Below, piece by piece: positions 9,516 through 21,900 of a stretch of DNA of 42,999 bases; positions within the stretch are counted from its first letter, which is position 1, and every line of letters starts with the position of its first letter. The DNA is from Trametes villosa (lineage: Eukaryota > Basidiomycota > Agaricomycetes > Polyporales > Polyporaceae), in assembly GCA_002964805.2 (NCBI GenBank), contig PUDQ02000042.1, positions 1 through 42,999 of the forward strand. Reading direction: 5' to 3'. The notes beneath the pieces were generated by a model, which was not told the DNA's origin, did no database searches, and was given only the letters and a program-made list of their open reading frames with translations. The position numbers and the translations under genes are program-made.

Positions 9516-12500
9516 GTGAGTGCTAGGCACGCTTGTATTCGCTCGGGAGTCTGATTCACAGCATGCGTGCGCACGATGGCGGTACTAGTACACTCGACCT
9601 CGAGGCGGGTCCTCACGGCGTGAACAGCAGCTCGGACGTGTACTATTAGTCCGAGAGCTCCCGCCCTCACAGCCCGTCCCGCGCCCTCTCGTCGTCGCGC
9701 CGTCGACGCGCACGCAACCGAGTCCACGACCCGGCTCCGTGGTGAGCATACCCAGCTTCCTGCGTGCGTTAGCCCCGTCCTGACGCGCTGTGTGCGCGCA
9801 GATCATTGTTGCCGAAGCACGAGAAGCACGAGGGCCCGCGCTCGGACCGCGACGTGCGCGTGCTCCATTCCCCCGTCGTGCGCCTCGCAGCCGTCTATGA
9901 CGATAGCGACAGCATGACGCGCGAGGGACGTGCGAGCGGGTCTTGTCCGGCGTCGACTCGACGCCCGAGCACGCCGCTCTATGCAGGATCATGGACAGTG
10001 AGCGAGCCACCGTGCTGCCGGGTTTGAATGCTCACTGGTGCACATTCAGGCCGCATTCTTTCGCGCCTTCCCTGACGTCTACCGAACGTCTACGACCACA
10101 TACGATGCCGTCCGACCGGTGAGTCTCGCACGCCCGGAGGCGGCCGCAGAGCGGCGAAATCGTGTCCCGGCTGGGGAACGCGCGCCGTACATCGCGCCGA
10201 TGAGATCGCCGCCGCAAGCGCCGTCTGTGGTGAGTTCGGTTCCGTGAGAGGGGAGGATTTGCGTGCTCACGCTCCGTACTCGGGCCCCTTGCATGCCGCC
10301 CTGGCAGATGCAGATCTTCTCCGGCCATCTGGCTTCGAGTCCTGGCATTCGCTGTGCGGGCGGCATCGTGCAGAAGCGCGTCGGCAGGACCAGTGTCCCT
10401 CGCGAGTAGTGCGTCCGAGGTCACGCACACCGGGGTGCAAGCTGTCGGCCTCGATTCCGGGGTGCTTATCGGCGCGAGCACGCGCCCGCGCCTTCCTTTT
10501 GGGTAGAACGGTGAGCTATACTCGAATCATACTCAGTGCCTTCCCGCTCACCTGTGTATAGTCACCTCTGTTCGCCTTGCTCGTACAAGCCCTCGAAGAA
10601 CGTGCCGGGAGGGCTCCGGCGCGTCTCGCCTGCCCGGGGAGAGCCACGCCGCGGCCGGGAGCGATTCCTCCATTCGTTCGTTACGAATGATCGATGCGAC
10701 TTCGCACGCCCGCTCAACCTTATCCGCGCACCTGTGCGCGCAGAGGGCGCAGACGCTTGAAGAGCCAAACAGGCAATCGGCGACAAGCCGGGTCCGCGGG
10801 CCGCCGTGGCGCGTTCGGAACATACGCAACAAGGTCAGTGCTTGTTCGTGAGTGGTGTTGGACGCAGGGGCTTACCTGAGCGCTGTTCACGCAGGATGCG
10901 CGCGAAGGCGAACGCGAACGCGCCCACATATGGGGCACGGCTTCTTGCAGCAGCGTGCGCCGCATCCTATGTACGCGACGGAGAGGGAGTCCGGGGAGGA
11001 AGGTACACGTCCACGACGTGCCGCGCTTAGATGTGGGCACGTTGCTCTCCCAACGGCGTGATGGAGTGCAGGTAAGCAATATACTGGTTGCGAACATTTC
11101 GTGCTTACCTTCTCGTTCGCAGGACTCGAGGAGACCTCCTTAGCGGCCTACTGGCGTCTCCGACACGTCCAAACCCGCACGGAAGCGCAGGATCGCCGCC
11201 GCAGCTCTCGTGGGTCGTCTGAAGGGTGGCCTCTCCTCGGACTCGCGTTCCGCATGCTTGAGGCGGGCACCCTGCCTCATGGGATCCCTTGCCGTAGCGG
11301 ACGCACCAGTACAGAGGCCAGTGCGCCAGAATGCCCGCCCCGGACGTGCACACGGCGAGAAGGTGAAATGATTGCCGGATAGCTCTCGGCTCTGTGCACT
11401 CACTGTCTCCTTCAAGCCAGCCCGTATGCCGCTACCGCGCCCTCCGAGTCTTCGCGACGAGGTCCTCCCAGCGACCGTGGAGCTCCCGCCACGCGAATAT
11501 CCAGTGTAGCTGCTCGCGTGGGGCTCTCTGTTCGAGTCAGTGTCGTCTTCGCGCGACCGACTGCGTGTGCCAGGGTTGTCCTTGTCTGATGGTCTGTGAG
11601 TCGCAGCTTTACAGGCGTAACTTCGATACGCTGACAACAACGTCAGCGGTCGTGAATCCAGCGTCCGAGGACGACGTCCCGCTCCCCGCAGGACGCGTCA
11701 ACGTGATGGTGAGCATTGTGTTCGGCGTGCTTGGCGGGTCTCGAGCCCCCACTCACGTTGAGCAGGTTCCTTTGCGATTGCGAGCACGGCCGCCGCCTGA
11801 GCAGTGGTTGCGACGCGAAGCCGGTGGGTTCTCCAGGCCGTCGCGTACGAGTGTAACACGTACCGCTGATGTCGTGTCTATCGTGCTCGTACGTGCTGCA
11901 GGATGCGGCGAACGGAGGGTGGCGGGGAGCGCAGGCGTCGTGTCGCCTCGGACGGCAGGCGGATCCAGCAGACGGGGAGCAAGTGCGTGAGCGCAGCATG
12001 CGGAGATGGGAGATGCGGAGATGGGAGGCTGGGGCTGGACTGCAACGAAAATTGCAGCCCCACGCTAGGGCGGTCGCTTCCGGGCACGTCGGGGGGAGGC
12101 AAGTGAGCACTGGTACCACAAGAGGTAAGTACGCTACCCCGACATTTTCCAGCGCGCCTGTGGTCCCCGCTTGCGGCAGAATAGCGGGCACTCGGGGTGT
12201 CGGTGGGCGCGATCCGCTCCCAGCGTCACCCCGGTGGGTGAGTGTTCTCCCAAAGTTGGCGATGGCCACGCCCGTCGTGTGTGGTACATCAGGGACTGCG
12301 TCCGCCGACGCGTCGCAGACCGCGAGCGGGGGTTTGTTGCTGCCCTCGGATAAACTAGAAGGGAGCGAGGAAGCCTCGACATGTGTAGTTCGTACATTTA
12401 CCTTCAATACCACGCCCAGAAGCCAACCCTGAACCCGAGTAGTAGTTCCCCCCGTCGACGCGGGGGCTACCACTGTGCGCGGTGAGAAATTAGAAGTGTA

Positions 12501-14469
12501 GACCGGGCGGGCACCCTCCGATCCGCCGCCATGCTTCTGCTCGGGCTGCGAACATCTCCAATATCCCAGCGCCGCTCGAGGTGTTTTTCGCCCTACTCGA
12601 GTCCGCTCGAGTGAGTCCGATGTTGTCCGCCCTGCGCCAATGTACGAGCGTGTATAGTGCATTATACTACGTATCAGAGAGCGGGCCTTGGGCACGGACG
12701 GACTGCCCACAGCATGCACGCGCGGGCGGAACGGGGGGACTAGGAGGACAAGGTCCCGAGCAGTGTGCTGGCTTCTCGTGCGAGTTCCGCGCCTGGGCCC
12801 CCATTCCCGGCTCGTACCCCGTCCCTCACGCCCTATTTGATGAAATCGGAGCTCGGAGCTACATGTAGATACCAGCAAATCGCCTATGCACTCCAGTATG
12901 TCGGACGCTGCATAGTAGTTGCCCTAGACGTGCCAGCCTTCATAATTCCTTGCGCGCGCGATCGTCCGAGGGTGCACGGGACGGCTGGAGAGCGTGCATC
13001 GGTGCACACAAACAAACGGGAGATGCGCGCCGCAGACGCTCCCGGACTACACCTCGAGCGCAACGGCGCGATCGTGATCCAGAGCTGCGTGCCTCCCGCT
13101 CGGCCCTCCCGAGGAGCTCGCGCCTCCTCTGTGTGCATCGAAACTAGACCCAAACCTCGCCCCGACGCCCGTGCACCCACGACCGCACCCCAAGGACGTA
13201 GAGTCGAGCGCGACGCCGGGCGGGGCACGCACGATCCAGCCCAGACTCGGTGCAAACTCGGCTGCATGTGCAGCATCCATCGAAAGTATGTACGTACATG
13301 TGCGGGATACACGGCACCCGCCATCGACGCACCCGAACTGCTCGCCGCGACGCGCTCCGCTCGATCCCGGGCGCGGACCTTCGATTTCCGCGCTGTCGGC
13401 TCTCAGGACCAGGCGAAGGCCCTCCTGCGTGCAAAATCGACCAGCGCGGCGAGGGACCGCGCTCCCGGCGTATGGCCCGCGCTGCGTGAGGGACGATGGA
13501 CGGGGATGGACGCATAGAGACGCACCTTGCCCGCTGCACGCGACTGGGCCCCTCGAGGGCACTCTGCGGATGGCACTCGCGGGGTGATCCGCTGCGCGAC
13601 TGTACGCGCACGCGCCGCCCGTGCTGCCCGAAGCGAACGGCGAGGGATCGCGCTGCCCGCTATGCAGGGAGCTCGCGAAGAGCCCTAGTATCCGCCGCCC
13701 GAGGAGTGCACCGATTGGTGCCGGCTGCGCGCCGCGTCCTGCCCTGCTAGACCAGCCTGTCAGACACGCCGGATGGCCGAGCAGCCGCGGTGCACGGAAC
13801 ACGTACGCGTGCACCGCTGGCCCGTGCACTTCTGAGGTTCTTCGCTAGCCATGCGAGTCTGCCCAATCGGGGACGCGAGCGGCCCATAAGTACGTGGCCC
13901 CCGGATACGTGCACTGCAGCACTCACCTTCGTCCCCGTCCCTCGCCCCTCTGCCCATCCCCCTCGAGGTTCGCCCTCGACGCCCGTTCGCACCATGTCCG
14001 TCCGGGGCTGGCCTATGCCGCGCGTTCCCTTGCACCTCGAAACGTCCGTTCTGGTCGCTCTCGTCTCTCCCGTGCGCGTCGTTCACAGCCCGCCACAGAG
14101 CCTCGCCGTGATCGAGTCCAGTGGGTGAGCACCATCCCTCGCTTCTCTTTACTCACCAGCACGATGACGGCCCTCGTGCGCAGACCCCAGTTTGCCCTGC
14201 GCGTGCGATGCGCCCGACCCACGTCGTCTAGCTCGAAAGCGCCTCGCCCCACGCCCGCGAACGCGCACCTTGTGCACTACTCGTTTGCCGCACACCGCCG
14301 CCCCCGGTACGCCGATTGCAGACCTCACGCGCCGCGACAAACACTCACCTGCGCTTGATTTATGCAAGCCGTGCGCACGCGTCGAAACCGACTCCACACG
14401 CTGGGTACGCACCTGTTCAGGACGTCTCGAACGCTGCAGACGTCGCATACTGACGCACCCCGATTTCAG
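9516..14469 (+). other. Intron-rich, apparently non-coding block (unit 2)
   Basis: Counterpart of the unit 1 block with the same candidate donors, branch sites and acceptors; the first candidate intron is 9516-9561 and the last ends at 14469. A 15-bp duplication near 12000 and a one-base difference just downstream (15092 against 5769) shift reading frames relative to unit 1, which argues against a conserved protein. No recognisable domain in any frame. Confidence 0.5.
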
Positions 14470-16496
14470 CGTCGTGCGGGGCGCGCGAGCGTGCGATGGA
14501 ACGGGGTAGAACGTAGACGTACCGTAGTGTATCGTAGCAGACGTGCGGGCCGGGCCAGCTCTGGAGGGTGTTCGCGCCCGAGCGCCGCGAAGAAGCGTGT
14601 CGAGGCCCGGCCGGTTCGCGACGCCGCCGTCGTGCATGGAGGGTGGCGGAGCGGGGGCGCCTGGAGGTGTCTGGTTCGCTGTGCACACGACGGCGGCCGG
14701 GGGCAACCACGGGAGATCGTCGCGGGGGGAGGCGTGCTTCTGCGGGCGGGCACGCGACCGTACGCACCGACCTCTGTCCGCCTTCGAGTACGGCGAGGGG
14801 GCATGTGCGGTCGCGTCGCCGCGCGTGGTCCGGGACGAGACGTGTGGCACGCGGCGAGGACGCGATCGGGCCGGGGCGAAGGGCGCGAGGCGGGGAAGGA
14901 TGCGGCCGCGGTAGGGGACTTGCGGCGGGGTGCGTCTCGCAACCGGGCGAGTGCGCTACGTGCACGCGTCCATCTTGACACGTCCCCGCCGCCGCTCGTT
15001 CGACGCTGGGCCCGCACGACGCTCCTCGGGGTGTACGCTGAGCGGGCCGGCCTGCAGGAGTCCCGGAGGAGTCGAGGAGGCGGCGGGGAAAGCCGCCGTC
15101 TCCCTGTTCAGAGGAGCCTACTAGATGGTCGACGCACCTTGAGGCCCAGAAGGGCAGGCCGCGTCGAGATTCGGTCGCGTAGGAGCACACGCGGGCGCTC
15201 GAGCCGCCGCCAGGCGAGCAGTGCAAGTCGTCGAGTCGGTGCTTGGCGACTGCCGCTTGAATGGCACAAGGAGGCGGGTGGGTGCGGATGAGCGTAGGAC
15301 GAGTGTACTAGAATGATATATGAATATTTGGGGCCGGCACACGAACGAGATGGCGCATTTTGAGCGCAGACGACCGGGGCGCCGTGCACAGACTGCAACT
15401 GAGAGTCGCACTCACCACAAGCGGTGTTTGCGCGCAGGTCGTGTCTCAGTCCGCCCGGAGTGCTCCACGACAGAGAAGGGCGAGAGGGCGGTCGACGAGC
15501 ATGCCCCATCGCACCTCGTACCATTCCTGCCGAGGGCGGAGGCGAGATGGCCTGTGGCACGCTGGACCGCGAACTGGCATGAGCGAGATAGTCGCGCGCC
15601 AGGCGATATTGGTGTTGTCCTGCACGGAGCACGAGTGCGCGACGAGTATATGCTGTTCCCGAGCGTGACAGACGCGGAGGGCGACAGGACATGGGCGCGG
15701 AGGGCGGCGAGGGCGGCCAGAGCACAGCGAGCAGAGGGCATCCAGAGGGCGAGGGGCGCAAGAAGAGGCCGTCGAGAGGTCGCGAGCAGCGCCCAGAGAC
15801 AGGTCGAGAGGCCGCCAAGGGAGGCGAGCACAAGGGAGGGCTGCCCGCGAAAGTGAGGGTTGGGCAGGGTCGACGCGCGCCTAAACGGGGCGCGATCGGG
15901 CAGACGAGCTTCGATTCCTGCGTCGACCGTCGTCATGGCCTGCGCTCTGCCCTCGTCGAGCGTGCAGACGATGGGCAGGTGAGGCCCTCGCGACGAGCCC
16001 TTCCGCGCGCGTCGAGATGACGTTCGCGGGAGAGGGACGGCGTTCGTTCGGTGGGTCCATCAATCTCGGCCACGCCGCATGTAGTACGGCATCTACCGCC
16101 TGCGTTCCATACGCCGTCGCTTTCCTCCTCCGCGCTGCGTCCAGCACGGTATTCGTCTTGCCTTCAGCTGCAGACGATGGCGGAAGATCCGGCGTGCGGG
16201 TGCTGGTGGATGGCCGTTGCACGTAAGGCCTGCACAGGTCTCGATCGCGCAGAGATGCCCAGCCAACACCGCCGGCGCTCCACAACCTGACTCCTCAACT
16301 TTCTGCTCGTCCCTGCATCCAAGGCACCGCCACCTTGAAAATCGCCCACAAAACGACCGCGGTACCACGACAAACATCGGAGGATACCAATCGTCTCTTC
16401 GGTAGGGTCAAGATTGTGAAGAAAACCCGGTACATCAGGCGACCCTTGTCCCAACTACTACCTGTGACGGAATTTCTAATGGTTTGCTTCAAGTCC
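14470..16496 (+). other. GC-rich spacer before the small ORF (unit 2)
   Basis: No recognisable gene. From about 16081 the sequence shares diagnostic changes with unit 4 (GTAGTACGG, GCTGCGTCC, GCCGGCGC) against units 1 and 3. Confidence 0.6.
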
Positions 16497-16552
16497 GTAC
16501 CTCATCCATCGTGCCATGATATGTTCTGATGTTTGTCGCGACTCGCAGTAGC

Positions 16553-16813
16553 ATGGCGTTCCCGCAAGACGTTGAGCCAGGCTCATTGGCCACTCAACTC
16601 TTCGAGTCCCTGAGACAGGGGCTCGATACTTTCGAGTCAGTATCCCACGCATTCTACGGTAAACATCTCAGGATCACAGGGCTTCCCCGTCGCGCAAGGA
16701 CGCTGGTTACCGCCGCTTGGAATTTTCGAGGCTGTGAAAGCGCGACGCGCGATGCCTGCTACGCGTCGCACGACAGTAAACGCGCAATGTATTCCGTCTC
16801 GATGACGGAATAG
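16553..16813 (+). CDS. Small ORF of unknown function upstream of F-box gene 2
   Basis: Same 86-codon sequence as in unit 1, with no amino-acid change, and the same candidate 5' intron (16497-16548). The identity partly reflects the recent duplication of the whole region, so it is weak evidence for coding. Confidence 0.35.
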   Translation: MAFPQDVEPGSLATQLFESLRQGLDTFESVSHAFYGKHLRITGLPRRARTLVTAAWNFRGCESATRDACYASHDSKRAMYSVSMTE

Positions 16814-17053
16814 CTCAAGCGCCGTTGAGCCATTCAAGGCATACCCCGCGCTGGTAGCGACATATACAGGCTACCTATGTGTGTCTCTACTTGTGTGGAG
16901 TCTGAGTTAACATCGGTGGAATGTATATTCCAAACGTTCTGCAGCCCTAATCTGCGCCGGTGTTTTGCGCATTGCTAAGTCTCACTGCTCGTAACCTTGC
17001 TAACGTGTTTGACTCCTATCTCGTAGGCTCGACGCAGTAAGTGTCCGCTCTGT
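16814..17053 (+). promoter_or_regulatory. 5' flank of F-box gene 2
   Basis: Same layout as the unit 1 flank; inverted repeat at 16917-16932. One change in the AAGTCTCAC segment (CTCACTGCTC against CTCACCGCTC). Confidence 0.4.
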
Positions 17054-18643
17054 ATGAATTTGGATTTCGACGCTGAAGGCCGTTCCCAGCTCCAGGACCT
17101 CGACCATGTGGTCGCGAACAGCCTCTCGCTCGTGAGAAGCACCATCAACAACCACCGTCCCGTGCACCAGCTCCCTGCAGAGATCCTCGGGATCATCTTC
17201 CGCTTCGCCCTCCCGTCCGACGATGGCGGCTTCCGCACCAGCGGCTCAACAGAATCGGACATGCGCGAGGAGCGCCGTGAGCGGATTGCGATCTCGCAGG
17301 TCTGCAGACGATGGCGCGCCGTCGCGTTCGACATGGCCGCCTTCTGGACGGTCATCGACGGGTCTTCCGCCGCCTGGGCGAAGCAGTGCTTCGAACGCTC
17401 CGGCAGCATGCCGCTGCACGTCTTCCTGCGGTACCCACTGGACGGCACGACGGAGACCCCCCTTTCTGCCCAAGGAGCCCGCATCCACGACCTCTTCATC
17501 GAGTTCCCCAGGGAGTGCCGTGCGATCATCCCGATAGAGATCCCAGCCTTCCTCCCCGCGGTACCGAACCTCGTGTGCCTGGCCATCGCGACGCGGAGCA
17601 AGTCGTTCGAAGAAGGCCGCCCGATGGTCGACCTCACCCAATGCGCGCCGCTGTTCCCGGAGCCGCCGCCCCGCCTGCGCATGCTCATCCTCAAGAATCA
17701 GTGCTGGTTCCCCGCTGTGCCGTACGAGCAGCTCACGCACCTGCACATCGCGCAGGGCACGCCCGTCGACCTGCGCGCGCTCGTCGGGCTGCTCCGCCGC
17801 TGCTCCGCGCTCGAGAAGCTCGTGCTCGCGGACGTCTACCTCGCGAACGCGCGCCAGGTCCCCGACGACGTCACCGCGGCCCTCCCCGCGCTTCGGCTGC
17901 TGACGCTCCGCATCAACCAGTCGCGGCTCTCGATGCGCCGCATGCTCAAGTGCCTCGTGCTGCCCCCCTCGGTCACCGTGCGCATCTCCGGGAGCGAGGC
18001 GCCGCGTGCGCTGTGCGACCTCCAGCCGTTCCCCGCGCTGCCCTTCACGGCCGACTTCGACGCGCTCTCGCTCGACCGTACGCCCGCGGGGCTCGTCGTG
18101 CAGGCCGCGAGTGCCCGCACCGGCGCCGGACTCCTGCTCGAGTTTGGCCACGGCTACACGGGGCTGCTCGTCAGCCTGTCGAAGAACGTTCTCCCCGCCA
18201 TGCTCCCGCTCGCCCGCATCTCCCGTGTCACCGTGCGCGCGGACCGCTGCGACCTCGCCATGCAGCTCCTCCCCGCGCTCCCCGCCGTCACCTCCGTACG
18301 CCTCGTCGACGCAGCCCCGCCGAACGTGGACGCGGGTGTCTCCCTCAGCGCCGCGCTGCTCGAGTTCTCGACGTGCTTCCCCGCGCTCGCCGCGCTCGAG
18401 ATCTGGTCGCCGCGCCGCACGCTGAGCTGCCTCCCCAAGCTCCCGTTCACGGCGCTCAAGCTGAAGAAGTTCGCATTCCTCAACATCGCTGGCGCGGAGG
18501 CTCCCCTTGAGCCGCCGCCTGGCAAGGAGTACCTTGAGGACTGGATCAAGGACGTGGAGTTCCGCACGGTGGATAGTACGGACGCGCAGGACCTCGTTGA
18601 CCTCCCAGGCGTCCGGCCTATCGACCACGCTTACGACTGGTAG
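17054..18643 (+). CDS. F-box protein, copy 2 (529 aa)
   Basis: Differs from copy 1 by a single residue (Gly508Ser) and, as far as I could compare, only one further base near the 3' end, so these two genes were copied or converted very recently. The F-box (about 38-98) and leucine-rich C-terminal part are intact. The Ser508 codon and the CTCCCAGGC segment near the stop are shared with copy 3, suggesting that a short tract at the gene's end was exchanged. Its stop codon also abuts the next unit. Confidence 0.9.
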   Translation: MNLDFDAEGRSQLQDLDHVVANSLSLVRSTINNHRPVHQLPAEILGIIFRFALPSDDGGFRTSGSTESDMREERRERIAISQVCRRWRAVAFDMAAFWTVIDGSSAAWAKQCFERSGSMPLHVFLRYPLDGTTETPLSAQGARIHDLFIEFPRECRAIIPIEIPAFLPAVPNLVCLAIATRSKSFEEGRPMVDLTQCAPLFPEPPPRLRMLILKNQCWFPAVPYEQLTHLHIAQGTPVDLRALVGLLRRCSALEKLVLADVYLANARQVPDDVTAALPALRLLTLRINQSRLSMRRMLKCLVLPPSVTVRISGSEAPRALCDLQPFPALPFTADFDALSLDRTPAGLVVQAASARTGAGLLLEFGHGYTGLLVSLSKNVLPAMLPLARISRVTVRADRCDLAMQLLPALPAVTSVRLVDAAPPNVDAGVSLSAALLEFSTCFPALAALEIWSPRRTLSCLPKLPFTALKLKKFAFLNIAGAEAPLEPPPGKEYLEDWIKDVEFRTVDSTDAQDLVDLPGVRPIDHAYDW

Positions 18644-18751
18644 GAACTGTCCGGATCCGCTGGGCCGCCAGGGCGCCGCGGACGGACGCGGAGGCGAGGT
18701 GGATCGCGGCGCGGAATCTCGCACGGATGGAGAAACAAAACGAACCTCTGG

Positions 18752-18912
18752 GCGTACAGACGGGGCTAGTTTGCGCGTACAGACAGGGCTAGTTTGCGCG
18801 TACAGACGGGGCTAGTTTGCGCGTACAGACAGGGCTAGTTTGCGCGTACAGACGGGGCTAGTTTGCGCGTACAGACAGGGCTAGTTTGCGCGTACAGACG
18901 GGGCTAGTTTGT
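18752..18912 (+). repeat. 23-bp minisatellite, 7 repeats (unit 3)
   Basis: Seven tandem 23-bp repeats in which the G-type and A-type variants strictly alternate (G-A-G-A-G-A-G). Expansion therefore proceeded by a 46-bp dimer. The last repeat ends in TTTGT and runs into a flank like that of unit 4 (TGTGTTGGACA). Confidence 0.93.
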
Positions 18913-18962
18913 GTGTTGGACAAGCTGGTGTGCGTGTGGAGGGGGTTCGGGAGGAAGGCTGG

Positions 18963-21900
18963 GTGAGTGCTAGGCACGCTTGTATTCGCTCGGGAGTCTG
19001 ATCTACAGAATGCGTGCACACGATGGGGGTACCAGTACGCTCGACCCCGGGGCGGGTCCTCACGGCGTGAACAGCAGCTCGGACGTGTACTCTACGCCCG
19101 AGAGCTCCCGCGCTCACAGCCCGCGCCGCGCCCTCTCGTCGTCGCGCCCCCCACGGCTCCGTGGTGAGCATACCTGGCTTCCTGCGTGCATTAGCTCCGT
19201 CCTGACGCGCTCAGGGCGTGCTGCTCATTATCTCCGAAGCACGAGAAGCACAAGGGCCCGCGCTCGGACCGCGACGTGCGCGTGCTCCATTCCCCCGTCG
19301 TGCGCACTGCAGCCGTCTATGACGATAGTGACAGCATGACGCGCGAGGGACGTGTGAGCCGGTCTTGCCCGGCGTCGACTCGACGCCCGAGCACGCCGCT
19401 CTATGCAGGATCATGGACAGTGAGCGAGCCACCGTGCTGCCGGGTTTGAATGCTTACTGGTGCGCATTCAGACCGCATTCTCTCGCGCCTTCCCTGCCGT
19501 CTACCGAACGTCTACGACCACCTACGATGCCGTCCGACCGGTGAGTCTCGCACGCCCGGAGGCGGCCGCAGAGCGGCGAAATCGTGTCCCGGCTGGGGAA
19601 CGCGCGCCGTACATCGCGCCGATGAGATCGCCGCCGCAAGCGCCGTCCGTGGTGAGTTCGGTTCCGTGAGAGGGGAGGATTTGCGTGCTCACGCTCCGTA
19701 CTCGGGCCCCTTGCATGCCGCCCTGGCAGATGCAGATCTTCTCCGGCCATCTGGCTTCGAGTCCTGGCATTCGCTGTGCGGGCGGCATCGTGCAGAAGCG
19801 CGTCGGCAGGACCAGTGTCCCTCGCGAGTAGTGCGTCCGAGGTCACGCATACCGGGGTGCAAGCTGTCGGCCTCGATTCCGGGGTGCTTATCGGCGCGAG
19901 CACGCGCCCGCGCCTTCCTTTTGGGTAGAACGGTGAGCTATACTCGGAACATACTCAGTGCCTTCCCGCTCACCTGTGTAGCCACTTCTGTTCGCCTTCC
20001 TCGTACAGGCCCTCGAAGAATGCGTCGGGAGGGCGCAGGCGCGTACCGCGTGACCGGGAAGAGCCACACCGCGGCCGGGAGCGGCTACTCCATTGTTTCG
20101 TTACGAGTGATCGACGCGATCTCGCGCGCGTGCCCGCTCGAACCTACATGCGCACCCGTGCGCACGACGGGCGCGAACGCGTCCAGATCCAAGCGGACCT
20201 CCGGCGACAAGCTGGGTCCGCGGGCCGCCGTGGCGCGTTCGGAACATACGCAACAAGGTCAGTGCTTGTTCGTGAGTGGTGTTGGACGCAGGGGTTTACC
20301 TGAGCGCTGTTCACGCAGGATGCGCGCGAAGGCGAACGCGAACGCGCCCACATATGGGGCACGGCTTCTTGCAGCAGCGTGCGCCGCATCCTATGTACGC
20401 GACGGAGAGGGAGTCCGGGGAGGAAGGTACACGTCCACGACGCGCCGCGCTTAGATGTGGGCACGTTGCTCTCCCAACGGCGTGATGGAGTAAAGGTAAG
20501 CAATATACTGGTCGCGAACATTTCGTGCTTACCTTCTCGCTCACAGGACTCGAGGAGACCTCCTTAGCGGCCTACGGCCAAACCCGCACGGAAGTGCAGG
20601 ATCGCCGCCGCAGCTCTCGTGGGTCGTCTGAAGGGCGGCCTCTCCTCGGACTCGCGTTCCGCATGCTTGAGGCGGGCACCCTGCCTCATGGGATCCCTTG
20701 CCGTAGCGGACGCACCAGTACAGAGGCCAGTGCGCCAGAATGCCCGCCCCGGACGTGCACACGGCGAGAAGGTGAACTGAATACCGGATTGCTCTCGGAT
20801 CTGTGCACTCACTGTCTCCTTCAAGCCAGCCCATATGCCGCTACCGCGCCCTCCGAGTCTTCGCGACGAGGTCCTCCCAGCGACCGTGGAGCTCCCGCCA
20901 CGCGAATATCCAGTGTAGCTGCTCGCGTGGGGCTCTCTGTTCGAGTCAGTGTCGTCTTCGCGCGACCGACTGCGTGTCCCAGGGTTGTCCTTGTCTGATG
21001 GTCTGTGAGTCGCAGCTTTACAGGCGTAACTTCGATACGCTGACAACAACGTCAGCGGTCGTGAATCCAGCGTCCGAGGACGACGTCCCGCTCCTCGCAG
21101 GACGCGTCAACGTGATGGTGAGCATTCTGTTCGGCGTGCTTGGCGGGGCTCGAGTCCCCACTCACGTTGATTAGGTTCCCCTTGCGATTGCGAGCACGGC
21201 CGCCGCCTGAGCAGTGTTTGCGACGCGAAGCCGGTAGGTTCTCCAGGCCGTCGCGTACGAGTGTAGCACGTACCGCTGATGTTGTGTCCATCGTGCTCGT
21301 ACGTGCTGCAGGATGCGGCGAATGGGGGGTGGCGGGGAGCGCAGGCGGCGTGTCGCCTCGGACGCCAGGCGGATTCAGCAGACGGGGTGCGTGAGCGCAG
21401 CATGTGGAGATGGGAGGCTGGGGCTGGATTGCAACGAAAATTGCAGTCCCACGCTAGGGCGGTCGCTTCCGGGCACGTCGGGGGGAGGCAAGTGAGCACT
21501 GGTACCACAAGAGGTAAGTACGCTACCCCGACGTTTTCCAGCGCGCCTGTGGTCCCCGCTTGCGGCAGAATAGCGGGCACTCGGGGTGTCGGTGGGCGCG
21601 ATCCGCTCCCAGCGCCACCACCGACAGGCCAGTGTATCTCCCCAAGTTGGTGATGCCCACGCTTGTCGCGTGTGGTACATCGTGGCGCGGCGCAAACCGC
21701 GAGCGGGGGCCTGTTGCTGCCCCCCGGATACACTAAAAGGGAGCGAGGAAACCGCGTCAGGTGTAGTTCATACGTTCACCTCACAATATGATGTCCAGTA
21801 GGTCAATTGTGAATCTGACTCAAAGTAGTTCCCCCGTCGCAATCCGGGCTGCTATCGTGCGAGGTGCGAAATCCAAAGTGGAGAGCGGCTGGGCGGGAAC

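Larger units (their letters stand above)
9314..18643 (+). repeat. Tandem array unit 2 (9330 bp)
   Basis: Second unit. Over its first several kilobases it is almost identical to unit 1 (only scattered substitutions), then it differs more at the equivalent of 2-3.5 kb and 6 kb. A 15-bp tandem duplication (ATGCGGAGATGGGAG twice, about 11999-12028) occurs only here. Near its right end it resembles unit 4 rather than unit 1. Confidence 0.96.

Noticed and set aside
7916..9727. Long minus-strand ORF (about 600 codons) opposite F-box gene 1, with counterparts opposite the other copies
   Set aside because: It mirrors the GC-rich third positions of the F-box CDS, is Arg/Glu-rich without a domain, and its length changes between copies through silent changes on the F-box strand.
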